In this document: piece by piece, positions 10,342-19,742 of the stretch
Layout of the letters: every line of letters starts with the position of its first letter
Numbering within the stretch: position 1 is the first letter of the stretch
Assembly (NCBI GenBank): GCA_020740775.1
Contig: JAHEWK010000016.1
Span: 868,001-932,000 of the forward strand
Origin: Ilyonectria destructans
Taxonomy: Eukaryota > Ascomycota > Sordariomycetes > Hypocreales > Nectriaceae
DNA: 64,000 nt
Reading direction: 5' to 3'
Translations under genes and position numbers: made by a program
Notes under the pieces: generated by a model
What the model was told of the DNA's origin: nothing
Databases searched by the model: none
What the model saw: the letters and a program-made list of their open reading frames with translations, nothing else

Positions 10342-12738
10342 ACCCGACGTCATTGACATGAACGGGTTCCTTGTTTGTTTCATTCCCCTGGACAAGATGC
10401 GTTGTCGAGTGCGGTGAAGACAGAGGCCGGAAGCTGAGGGGAGTTGGGTTGCCATGGGCATGGGCTTGGGCTCTTTCGGGCATAGGGATGGATCACTTGA
10501 CCTAGAACACGCGCTGCGGTTGATGAATCGGTTGAATTCAATTTGAAACTGGCCCCTGAATTGAGTCTTTTACGTGCAGATGTTACGAACGCGACGCGGA
10601 GGTGTTGCGGTCATGGGGAGTTGCCGAGGGTGTCGATGGTCGGGGCTCTACACCGCCTGCACCAAGCTTGTATGATTGCGGTTCTCGGAGTCTAGATCCA
10701 CGGGGGCCCAATCAATTTGGATCTGTCGCTAAAATCGGATGTTCCGCCGATTGCATCTCGATGATGCTACATTTAGCACGAGTTCCGCTGGCTTTACTCC
10801 ACTTCTAGATGGCGGAGCGGTTCTGGAAGGCTCTCATGGCATGCAAGTGTCGAGATGGTTCGTTCGGCTACTCAAAGGCGCATGGGTGCCTGTTGTACCT
10901 TAGCGTCCGTGAAGCAGTCGATCATTCGTAGACAGTGTCTCGGGAGCAATTAAGGTACAGGCTTGAGACAGCGTTGTAGACTTGTAGTGGGATACGTACC
11001 ACGGCGTGGCGATTCCCCGTGTTTTTGGGGTAGGCAGGTTGCGTCAACACTATCTTGGGCTTAGATGTGTCTCATCTGGGTGTCTGGGAGGCAGCCGGAC
11101 CAGGTGGGGCGGGCCAACCAGGCCATCGCAGCTGAGATGGCAGCTGAGAGATGCAAATGGGACGGCTGGGCAGTGTTGTGAGGGGGGTCAATAAGGGGGG
11201 AGTCGATTGGGCATGTAACCGGTGAGGAGTGACACGACATGTCGGTGATTTCAGTGGCTGCTGGAGTGAGGCCATGGACCAGTGACGTGCAAGTATCAAG
11301 AGGGGGTGAAGTGGCGGTTGAATGTCCGACTTGTCACTTGGAACATTTCAAGGTCAAGTCCAATCCAAGGCGAGCGCCGGACGTTGGGTTCCGGCGAGGC
11401 GGCTAGATAGGATCCGAACGGCAGGGAGACGGCACGACACCGACGGGATCCCGACGGGCGGAGCAAATAGGAACAAGTGGGAACAGGCCGGCCGAGCAAG
11501 GACTGGGCTGGACGGGATGGTGTGCGCTGTGCGGTGCCGTACGCCGGCGAGGAGGGGCACGGCATTGGGCATCTATCTCGCGGCGGGAGGAGGCATTTCG
11601 CTGCGCTGGCCGCAGGAACAGTGAGGAGAAGACTGGGTAATTACCCCTCGTCTCATTTACCGCGTCGGGGTTGGGCGGTGGGCGAATTGACGCATGGCCA
11701 GATGCTCACGTGCGACGAATGACTGCGAAGACGAGAAAGGAAATGGAAGAAGATGGAAGAGATGGAAGATGGGACAGCGCATCGCCTGCGTCAAGTGCCC
11801 GCGTCGAGTGCCCGTGTCGAGCGTGTATCAGTCACGGCTCCCGCGCTGCACGGAAGACTGAGGCCGGAGGGGACGAGGGCGGGCGTGTGCTGTCGCTAAC
11901 CTCTGCTTGGCCAAGAGCGGGCGGGGAGTGTTTAACGGTCAGGTACCCATCTCCCGGATGAGCCCCGGGGCTTGTACTGGGCCTAAAATAAGGTACCCGA
12001 TTCACCTGAGTGACGTGGTGCCGTGGTGGTGGTGTAGTCGTTGTGAGTGACTGAGTGTCTCGGTGGTCCGGGGGTGTCATGGCGATGGCTCTGTTAACGG
12101 TACCTACGAATAAGCCGGCGGCGCTACGACGCACTGGGCGAATAAGGCGTCCCAGGACGGCTTGGTTTCGCAGGGCTGTCCGGGGGGGGTGCCTGTTGTC
12201 AGATCGCCTCCATCTTCAATTGTGAATGGCTGGGGACTCGGCCGTGGCGAATGGGAGCCCAGGGAAGCGCGCAAAGGTGGGTGCTGAGGCCGTACAAATA
12301 TCCCACACGCCTCTTCGCTGACGACTCCGGCCTTCTCTTCTTCTCCCCCCCACACACAACCAAAAAAGGGTCGCAAAGCTATCACGAGGATCTTGTCTTG
12401 CCAGAGGCATCTTCTTCCGCCCGGACCCCTTGTCAATCTTTTGTGCGTCGCTCTCTCTCACCCTCACTCTCTTTCCGCCCCCCCTCCCCCTCTTTCCCGC
12501 TTCTTTCCTCTCTTCGCTCTTTTCGTCGCTCTCTAGCCAAGTTATCAAGTTGGGAGCCCACCCCTCCGAGAATACCTATATAAACCACCCGCAACCGACC
12601 TGCTACCTCGACTCGGTTGTCCTTCACTCTCTCGGACTACACTCCCCTCTCGAATCCCGCACGAGTACACTCTCTAGTTGTGCGAACCCTACTTCCAAGT
12701 CTATCACCGCTACCCCGCCAAAACAAACAACCGCCGCC
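10342..12738. other. Long GC-rich intergenic region with promoter of the BTB gene
   Basis: 2.4 kb with no supported gene. Open frames on both strands are short and Arg/Pro/Gly-rich, as expected from GC-rich noncoding DNA. From about 12320 to 12540 the plus strand is strongly pyrimidine-rich, the usual look of a fungal promoter or leader. Confidence 0.5.
12577..12584 (+). promoter_or_regulatory. TATA-like element upstream of the BTB gene
   Basis: TATATAAA at these positions lies about 155 bases upstream of the ATG at 12739, after a long pyrimidine tract. It supports starting the protein at 12739 and not at in-frame upstream ATGs. Confidence 0.45.
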
Positions 12739-13659
12739 ATGTTCAAGCGCTCGTTCCGGTCTCAGGACCAGACGCAGAGCCGCGTCGACAAGGCCGCAAG
12801 ACTCAAGAAGTCGGGCTCCGTACGGGATCCCACGAAGCTTTCGAAACTGCAACGGTCGCTCACAGAGCAGGACTCGACCAAACCTAACCCCAAGGCTAAA
12901 AAGTCCGCTCCCGCCCCCGCAGCGCCCCCCGCCGCCACGGCCTCGCCCTCGCCCATCGTCACTCTGACCGTGGGCCGCGACGGCCGGCTCTTTGCAGCGC
13001 ACGAGGATGTCCTCCGCCAGTCGCCCTTCTTCGAGGCCGCCTTGCGGACCGGCTACCACGATGCGCAGAGCAGGAGAATCTCCCTCCCCGACGAAGAACC
13101 CGAGGTCTTCTCCGCCATCCTCGAGTACCTGTACAAGGGGGACTACTACCCCCGCCTGTTGCACAACCGCTCCCGCAACTCCTGGGAGCTCGAGGACCAG
13201 GGACGGACACCTCAAACCTCCCCCAACCCCGAAAACGGAGGTGGCCGCGCAGGCACCGGTGTCGCCACCGGCTCCGAGGCCACCGTCTTCCTGTCCAGCG
13301 TCAACGCCGCCATCCTCCGCGACACAGTCATCTACTGCGCCGCGGACCGATACGGCCTCGAGGAGCTCAAGCGTCTGTCCCTGCGCAAGCAGGGGCTGCA
13401 GGCCGGCATCGACGTTGCCACCATCCTGCGGTCCGCACAGTACGCCTACGCTCACACCCCCGACACTGACAGCCGCCTGCGCGCTCACTACCTCGCCCTG
13501 ATCATCCGCTGCCGCAAGACGTTCAAGCGGAGCGGGACCATGCAGGCTGAGATGGAGGCGGGTGGCAGCAAGCTGTTCTTCGACCTGTTCGTGGCCATGT
13601 GCAACCACCTCGACGACGTCATCGACGTGAGCAACGCTCGCACGCCGAGAACCGTCTGA
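12739..13659 (+). CDS. BTB/POZ domain protein
   Basis: Single-exon protein of 306 aa. A basic and Ser/Pro/Ala-rich N terminus (1-70) precedes a BTB/POZ fold at about residues 73-145: PIVTLTVGRDGRLFAAHEDV, then LRQSPFFEAALRTGYHDAQ and ISLPDEEPEVFSAILEYLYKGDYYP. A loop follows, then the helical completion DTVIYCAADRYGLEELKRLS. The domain usually mediates dimerisation and cullin-3 or partner binding. The frame is open upstream to 12430, but the ATG at 12739 has a CCGCCGCCATG context and lies after the TATA element, so it is chosen. No other domain seen. Confidence 0.88.
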   Translation: MFKRSFRSQDQTQSRVDKAARLKKSGSVRDPTKLSKLQRSLTEQDSTKPNPKAKKSAPAPAAPPAATASPSPIVTLTVGRDGRLFAAHEDVLRQSPFFEAALRTGYHDAQSRRISLPDEEPEVFSAILEYLYKGDYYPRLLHNRSRNSWELEDQGRTPQTSPNPENGGGRAGTGVATGSEATVFLSSVNAAILRDTVIYCAADRYGLEELKRLSLRKQGLQAGIDVATILRSAQYAYAHTPDTDSRLRAHYLALIIRCRKTFKRSGTMQAEMEAGGSKLFFDLFVAMCNHLDDVIDVSNARTPRTV

Positions 13660-14779
13660 AGGCTGGACCGCTGCACGGAACTACTCTCAGGCCTCCAGAA
13701 ACGCGTACAAAGATCAAGGAAGATCATTCGCTGGAGGATGAGCACGGAACAAAACACCATACCACAAAACAAAAGCACAAAAAAAAGGCGACACCATGGG
13801 AACTTTGGACTTTAGCCGGCGTTGGTTTGCTTTTCACGCTCCCTCATCAGATTGACGTCCCATTCGGGAGCTTGTTGCTTGCACTTTCTCCACTTCTCAA
13901 GAGGTTGGCCGACCGAAATTTGATGAGTACATGAGCTGAGAGGATCTAATCCGCCGCATACGAGCCGTCGTCCTCCGCTCCATTTGTTGTGTTTTTTGTG
14001 AGTCTTGGCGTTACCAGTTCTGCCTCGTCATTATACAACTCCGCATTGATACCCTACTTACATGGCGTTACTGGGACATTTTCTTTTCCACTCTGGCGTT
14101 TATTTACAGGGCACTGGATCTTGCTTTGCATTATACAAACGACAGAAGCCGGGAAAAAATGGATTAGACAGTTTGTCTGTTACTCGCGCGCAATCGGGCC
14201 AAGATTGATCAACCGAAATTTTGCCCATCTCAGAAACAGTTTTACCGGATGGAATCGCTTGTTTGAATTTGCTTTCACGGAATGGTTGGCGTTTTTCAAT
14301 GCATAGACCACTGGGACGGCAAAAAAGAAACTCTCCATTCGGAACCCATCAGGCGGCGCCCAAGTGGTGAGAGGTCATCGTCGCGCGCGGTCCACAGGCT
14401 GGACTCGCGTGAGCCTCCACCGCGGGGTTTGCCGCCTTGCAAAAACACCAAAAAACAAAACATTCACATCTCATGGCATTTGACAATCGTTTACACTCTT
14501 TTCCTTTGTATAGCTGGGAGGAAGCATGAATCGGAGATGCGATATGGACTCTGCATGGTCTCGGGGGCGATGGTTTCGCCGAAAATGATGTTACGATCTT
14601 GATGATTGATACCTAGATAGTTAAGGGTCGCAGCGCGATCCTCCCTGGCGTGAGCTCCGTCAGGGTCGAGGTAATGAGAAATTCGGCCACCTCAAGTTGT
14701 TTCAGTTTCTGAGCATGTGATGTGATGTTGTGTTGTGATTTGGCATTTGAAGTTGTGGATCTAGGGGGTCGCTAACTGA
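13660..14779. other. 3' and intergenic region, no supported gene
   Basis: Convergent region between the BTB gene and the DUF1349 gene. A-rich runs at about 13767-13790 may belong to the BTB 3' UTR. ORFs 13989-14306 and 14282-14602 have no domain and no homologue that I recognise. Confidence 0.45.
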
Positions 14780-15439
14780 CTACTTCTCCCATTGAACGTC
14801 AAAGTCATTGAACTTGGCCTCCAACTCATCCGTGGCAACCTTTCCAGGTCGGGCCGCCAAGGCACTCACTTCCACGTCCAATCCCTCGCCCCCATTCTCT
14901 CCCAGCACCCAGCAAATCTCCCTCAGCGGCGTCTTCTTGTCGCCATCGACATGGTAGACCCACCAGGAGCTGCCATTCTCATCGGCCTCCCTAACCACGT
15001 TGATGGTGACGCTCTTCGCGCCAGCGATAATGTCGTCGCCAGACGCGACGTCGGCGACGCTCCAATCAGCCCAGGCGTCGCAGCAGACGACGGAGAGGCG
15101 CGGGCTGCCGTTGTAGAACTCGATGCCCGCCTTGATCCACTTGCGCGGGGCCGCGGGGTTGGCGGGGTTGGTGATGGTCAGCAGAATGCCCGCCTGGTCG
15201 TACTGCTGCGTGTAGGTTGTGGTGAAGGTGATGGCTGCGGAAGCGAAGGTGTTGACGGGGCCGGAGGAGTGTGGGCGGAAGGGTGCTAGAAGTGATTGGT
15301 TAGTTGATGGGTGAGGTGAGGCTAGGTGAGGTTGATGATGAATGAGGCGGCGGGCCGTACCTTTAAAGACGTCCGTGAAGGGAGGCTTCTTCCAGATGTC
15401 AGTGCTAGGACAAGCGGAGAGCGTGAATGTCGAAGCCAT
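14780..15439 (-). CDS. DUF1349 family protein (yeast REE1-like)
   Basis: Predicted cytosolic protein of 194 aa with a beta-sandwich DUF1349 fold, the family that includes yeast REE1 (regulation of enolase). Minus-strand exons are 15361-15439 and 14780-15285. The 75-nt intron (GTACGG...TTCTAG) is phase 1, and because it has no stop it can also be read through. Family signatures are QYDQAGILLTI, the KWIKAGIEFYNGSPRLSVV block and the DGDKKTPLREICWVL segment near the C terminus. The biochemical role of the family is poorly known. Start at MASTFTLSACPS. Confidence 0.8.
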   Translation of the reverse strand: MASTFTLSACPSTDIWKKPPFTDVFKGTARRLIHHQPHLASPHPSTNQSLLAPFRPHSSGPVNTFASAAITFTTTYTQQYDQAGILLTITNPANPAAPRKWIKAGIEFYNGSPRLSVVCCDAWADWSVADVASGDDIIAGAKSVTINVVREADENGSSWWVYHVDGDKKTPLREICWVLGENGGEGLDVEVSALAARPGKVATDELEAKFNDFDVQWEK

Positions 15440-16756
15440 AGCGAAGGATATGATCAGTGCAACAGGTGGGGGAGTAGGTGAATGAGTGAATCAAAGTTGA
15501 TACGAGCAGAAAGTTGCTGTTCAGTTAAGGTATGCTTCAGAGGAAACTGAGGAATCAATCCATCACAACAACGCGGGGGACGCAGCTGACAAATTGGCCG
15601 CCTCCCTGCCGTGACTCGGCCCAGTCCGTCCCAGCAGCGTCCAATTAGCAATGCAGAGCAGCATTATTTCGTAGAACGCCGTTTTCGACGCAGGGCGCGC
15701 CGCAAGGGATGGGAGGCACGTCCGAAGAATCTGTGACGTATTTGCGATGCAGGCGTGGCGGGAGACGGGCCCGACGAGCCGGCCGGTCGAGTCACTGCGC
15801 GGGCGGTGCAGAACTTCACGATGGCGTGCAGATGAGGGGTGCGGGCGTGCACGTGGATGGGATGCCTGTGAATTGTGAAGGCTGATATTGATTGTTTACG
15901 ATTGTATACAGGGGAGGCGTCGTGCAGAGGTACAAGGAGGATACAATGACGCACGCGAAGTGACAACCGTGGGCATTCAGCTCTAGCAATCAACGGTACA
16001 AGTACAGAGAGACTCCAAGGGCAGCCATCTACGGATCCAGAGTGGAGAGCTGCTCCGTCTGAGCTGCTCCGTCCCAGCTCCTCCGGCGATGCTGGATAAA
16101 CCTCGGAAGCTGGCTGCTCGTCACCAACCACTCAAGGAAGTGCGGACATACGGGTTCCTTTTTGCTTCATCATGGGAAAAAGCGTTTCTGGAATTTTTGC
16201 ATATCCCAAGGTACTTGCGTTGTCCCCAAAGACGTTAATACGCCAACACCTCGTGCCACAGCCCAACACCGAAAATCATCACCGGCCGGTATTCGAACCT
16301 TCGCTGCCTGGACTTCTCACCACATGACTCAAACTGGTTGTGCATGCTAAGCGAGACATTGCACTTCCCCACTCGACCACGGCCCTCCGGCCACCACCAC
16401 AAAAAACCCCGCCACGGCCACGGCTCTCGATTTTCCTCGACCAATATCCCGCCCTTGCTCAGACGCGTCTCGCCTGTGTCCACTTACATCGCCTGCGCGG
16501 GCTCACTAACCGGCATTTCTTTCATCTGCTTCGCCTTCCTTTGCGCCATAACTTGCTACCCGACTTGAGCTGGCCGTCCGACGGTCTGGGGGAGGAGAGA
16601 GAGAATTTAGTCCTAGGTCAGGAGAACCGCCCACGACACTCCGCCGCCGAATGCCATCGACTTTTCTAGCTTTCGTTACTTTACGTTGCTCGAGCACCAT
16701 TTCTTGAGCCCCGATTGAACCTCAATCAACCCTCGCTTGACCTTCACTCACTCGCC
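15440..16756. other. Divergent intergenic region between DUF1349 gene and BRF1
   Basis: 1.3 kb between divergent starts. C/T-rich from about 16370 to 16560, and the last 300 bases should be the BRF1 leader. Minus ORF 15664-16131 has no recognisable domain. A partial tRNA-like TTCGAA box at 16273 was examined and not accepted. Confidence 0.45.
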
Positions 16757-19003
16757 ATGTCTTCGTTCCTTACCCCGCCCAAGACGGGCCCCAGCGGCCA
16801 GCGTCCCGTTGCGAAGCCTCGATTTGCAAAGCCCAATCCCGTCCGAGCCATGCGAGAGCGCGAAGAGCGTCGAGCCGCCGCCGCCACCCACGCCCAGAAC
16901 TCCCGAGCCGCTGTCAACCGGAATGCCTCGCTCGCCCACCCGTCCCGCCCGCAATGTCCCAACAAGGCGTGTCCGAAGCCCAATGTCGTCGACGGCACCT
17001 GCCAGACTTGCGGTCGTATCGCTGACGACAGCAACATTGTCGCCGAGGTGCAATTCGGCGAGACGTCTTCGGGTGCCGCCATGGTGCAGGGATCGTACAT
17101 TGGTGCCGACCAGGCCGGTGTCCGCAGCATGGGCCCGGCCTTCAGGAGAGTGGGAGGATCCGACGACCGGGAAAAGAGCATTCGAGAGGCAAAGAGCTTG
17201 ATGCAGGGTTATGCTCAGCAGCTCAACGTCAGCGACAGCTTGGTGACTGCCGGAACCCAGGTCTTCAAGCTGGCTTCCAGTGCCAACTTTATCCAGGGCC
17301 GCACGCTGACCAGTGTGGCTGCCGTGTGCCTCTACGCTGCGTGTCGAGCGGAACCGCCTTGCAAGGTCATGCTAATCGATCTGGCTGATTTGGTCCAGCT
17401 CAACGTCTTCAAACTCGGCCGCATTTTCAAGAAACTGAACGAGGTGGTTCCCATTGGCAACGACGGCTTGATCCCCGTTTACCCCGAGGATCTGATTTGG
17501 CGATTTGCAACAAAGATGGAGTTTCACCAAGAGACGGCAAAGGTCGCCGAGGATGCCGTTCGACTTGTCAAGCGAATGAGCCGAGATTGGATGGTTATGG
17601 GCCGTCGCCCCTCGGGCATCTGTGGCGCCTGCTTGCTCATGGCGGCACGAATGCACAACTTTCGAAGAACCGTCCGCGAAGTGGTTTACATCGTCAAGGT
17701 CACCAATCACACCATCCAGAGTCGCCTGCAGGAGTTCAAATTCACCGAATCTAGTCGCATGTCGGTCGAAGACTTTCTGAAGCAGGACTTCCTGGAGAGC
17801 TCACACGACCCACCTTCGTTTTACAAGCAGTCGGAGGAGTACAAGCAGATGGCCGACAGCAAATCCCGGAAGCGGAAGAGGCCAGCGGCCGGGGAGGACG
17901 ATGAGGCTGACGGCGACGCGTCAAGGTCCAGAGCTAACGCACAACCTCGAGGAGGTGCCGATCTCACCAAAGCCCCCGCCGTGGAGTACCGCCGTGACGA
18001 AGATGGATTCATCATCCCGCCTCTGCCATCACAGATTGCCGAAAATCCTTCCCTGGTCAACAAACTTCATGCAAACACGGAAGAGGGAGAAGGGGAAGAG
18101 AACAACGTGGAAACCCTGGACACCCTCGTGGAAGAGTTTGGCGACGCCTTGGACGAAGATGCCGCGCAGGAATCATCCGGACAACGCGGGAAAGGAAACA
18201 AGTCGGACAAGCCCCAGTTACCCATCAACGAGGAGTGGGAGCAAGACGAGCAGGAGTTGGAGGGTGTCATTGAGGAAATCTTCAACGATCCGCTGACGTA
18301 TGAGCACGCCATGGCCTACTCAACCGCCGAACAGCGTGCGCAGATCCACACCGTTTGGGCTCTACAGCAGCGACCTCAAAAGGAGATTTCCATGTCCGCG
18401 GATGTTACGGAGGATGAGTTTGCCGACGATCTCGAGGTCATCAACTGTCTGCTGTCACCAGAGGAAGCACAAATCAAGGAGATGATTTGGGTGAATCAGA
18501 ACAAGGAGTGGCTCCGCAAGCACCAGGAGAAGGTGTTTAGAAAGAAGCTCGAAGCGGAACGGCCGAAACAAACCCGAAAGCGACGCAAGCGTGCCAGGAT
18601 GGGCGAAGGACAAACAAGCCCTGCCAGCTCTGCCGCCGAGGCAGCCATCAACGTGGCCAAGGATCGAGCATGGTCCAAGAGGATCAACTACGACGCCATC
18701 CGCAACATCTTCGACATGCCCAACGTCGGCGGTCCTGGATCCGAGGCCACCAGCCGCAAGACAAGCATGGCAGGCAGCACATTCGGAGCCGACGACGCGA
18801 ATGAGGCGCCTGACGATAGTGTCGCCGGCGATGACGTGGGCGCTCCCGCCGAGGAGGAGGAAGAGGAGTACGACGAGACGGAGCACTACAACGAAGAAGG
18901 AGAGGAGTTTGGGGGAGGCGGCGGCGAATTCGAGGGCGGGTTTGAAGACGACGACAATCCCGACATGGATGCGGAGTATGGGCTGGACGAGGAGTTTGCA
19001 TAA
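16757..19003 (+). CDS. BRF1: TFIIIB subunit Brf1 (TFIIB-related factor)
   Basis: RNA polymerase III initiation factor that bridges TFIIIC-bound DNA, TBP and Pol III at tRNA and 5S genes. A single exon encodes 748 aa. The N-terminal zinc ribbon uses Cys67, Cys72, Cys82 and Cys85. Two cyclin-type TFIIB repeats follow (REAKSLMQGYAQQLNVSDSL; AVCLYAACRAEPPCKVMLID; second repeat with ICGACLLMAARMHNFRRTVR). A lysine/arginine-rich linker and acidic stretches come next. The Brf1-specific C-terminal block (DDLEVINCLLSPEEAQIKEM then WVNQNKEWLRKHQEK), which binds TBP, is present, and the protein ends in an acidic Glu/Gly tail. The in-frame ATG at 16715 would add 14 residues; 16757 is preferred because MSSFLTPPK is in a better context. 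Confidence 0.95.
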   Translation: MSSFLTPPKTGPSGQRPVAKPRFAKPNPVRAMREREERRAAAATHAQNSRAAVNRNASLAHPSRPQCPNKACPKPNVVDGTCQTCGRIADDSNIVAEVQFGETSSGAAMVQGSYIGADQAGVRSMGPAFRRVGGSDDREKSIREAKSLMQGYAQQLNVSDSLVTAGTQVFKLASSANFIQGRTLTSVAAVCLYAACRAEPPCKVMLIDLADLVQLNVFKLGRIFKKLNEVVPIGNDGLIPVYPEDLIWRFATKMEFHQETAKVAEDAVRLVKRMSRDWMVMGRRPSGICGACLLMAARMHNFRRTVREVVYIVKVTNHTIQSRLQEFKFTESSRMSVEDFLKQDFLESSHDPPSFYKQSEEYKQMADSKSRKRKRPAAGEDDEADGDASRSRANAQPRGGADLTKAPAVEYRRDEDGFIIPPLPSQIAENPSLVNKLHANTEEGEGEENNVETLDTLVEEFGDALDEDAAQESSGQRGKGNKSDKPQLPINEEWEQDEQELEGVIEEIFNDPLTYEHAMAYSTAEQRAQIHTVWALQQRPQKEISMSADVTEDEFADDLEVINCLLSPEEAQIKEMIWVNQNKEWLRKHQEKVFRKKLEAERPKQTRKRRKRARMGEGQTSPASSAAEAAINVAKDRAWSKRINYDAIRNIFDMPNVGGPGSEATSRKTSMAGSTFGADDANEAPDDSVAGDDVGAPAEEEEEEYDETEHYNEEGEEFGGGGGEFEGGFEDDDNPDMDAEYGLDEEFA

Positions 19004-19742
19004 AGTGCCATGGGAGGTTTCAGCGGCGTTGAGGACGAAAATTGGACCAGACAACGGGCGGATATTTTGATACCCAGACGTAAGGGATAGACGGGCTTTG
19101 CCATTGCCGTCCACTTGAAGATAAATATCATAGGAATTGTTAAGTAGCATAACCTTACTTTATGGCATAACCATTTAGTTAATGACAAAAGTAATTACTC
19201 CATGCTCATGCCACTGACTCCATCACCACCACGCAACCGCCTCGGACGTGACGGCGCAAAAGGGTATCACCGACGTCAACTTCGCGATCCGCACCATTGC
19301 CGACACCGGATAATAGTCTGGCTAATGCCGTGTGTAAACGACGACTGCCGGCCTCATGGCACATGATGCGTGCGCGATGCAGCTGAAGAGGGTGGTGTGT
19401 CTGGGGCGCATTAGCTAGCCCCATTCTTCAACCTCCCAAGAGGTCGCTTCTCAGCCCTTCAACCTTCCTTGGCATTCAAGTCAGCTGGACGAAGGTCGGT
19501 TAATGGGCATCGGCATTTTCAACTCGGACTTGCTGCGCCCGCCGGCCGTCATCGGGAAAAGGGAAGCTGGATTTCCAATCACCTGGCGGCATGTTGCAGG
19601 CATGATATCACAAGTGCCTTCGCCTCACTCTGATACAGAGTAGACAATAAAGTCTATTTGGCAATAGGTGAATTTATCTTATCTTCTGTCGCCCCCTGCA
19701 AATGGTTTGGTTCACTAGCAACTCTGCCATAAACCTGCTCCA
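19004..19742. other. Intergenic region, no supported gene
   Basis: Holds the BRF1 3' end and the leader of the ankyrin gene. The only ORF (19206-19424, minus) lacks features. Confidence 0.45.

Noticed and set aside
12430..12738. N-terminal extension of the BTB protein
   Set aside because: Open in frame but Ser/Leu/Pro-rich from a CT tract, and a TATA element lies inside it.
12637..13608. Long minus-strand ORF (323 codons)
   Set aside because: Exactly antisense to the BTB gene; arises from high third-position GC. No domain.
16200..16350. tRNA-like box (GGTTCGAATACC on the minus strand)
   Set aside because: The flanking bases do not form a T stem, and no acceptor or anticodon stem could be drawn.
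18455..19150. Minus-strand ORF of 231 codons
   Set aside because: Antisense to the acidic BRF1 C terminus.
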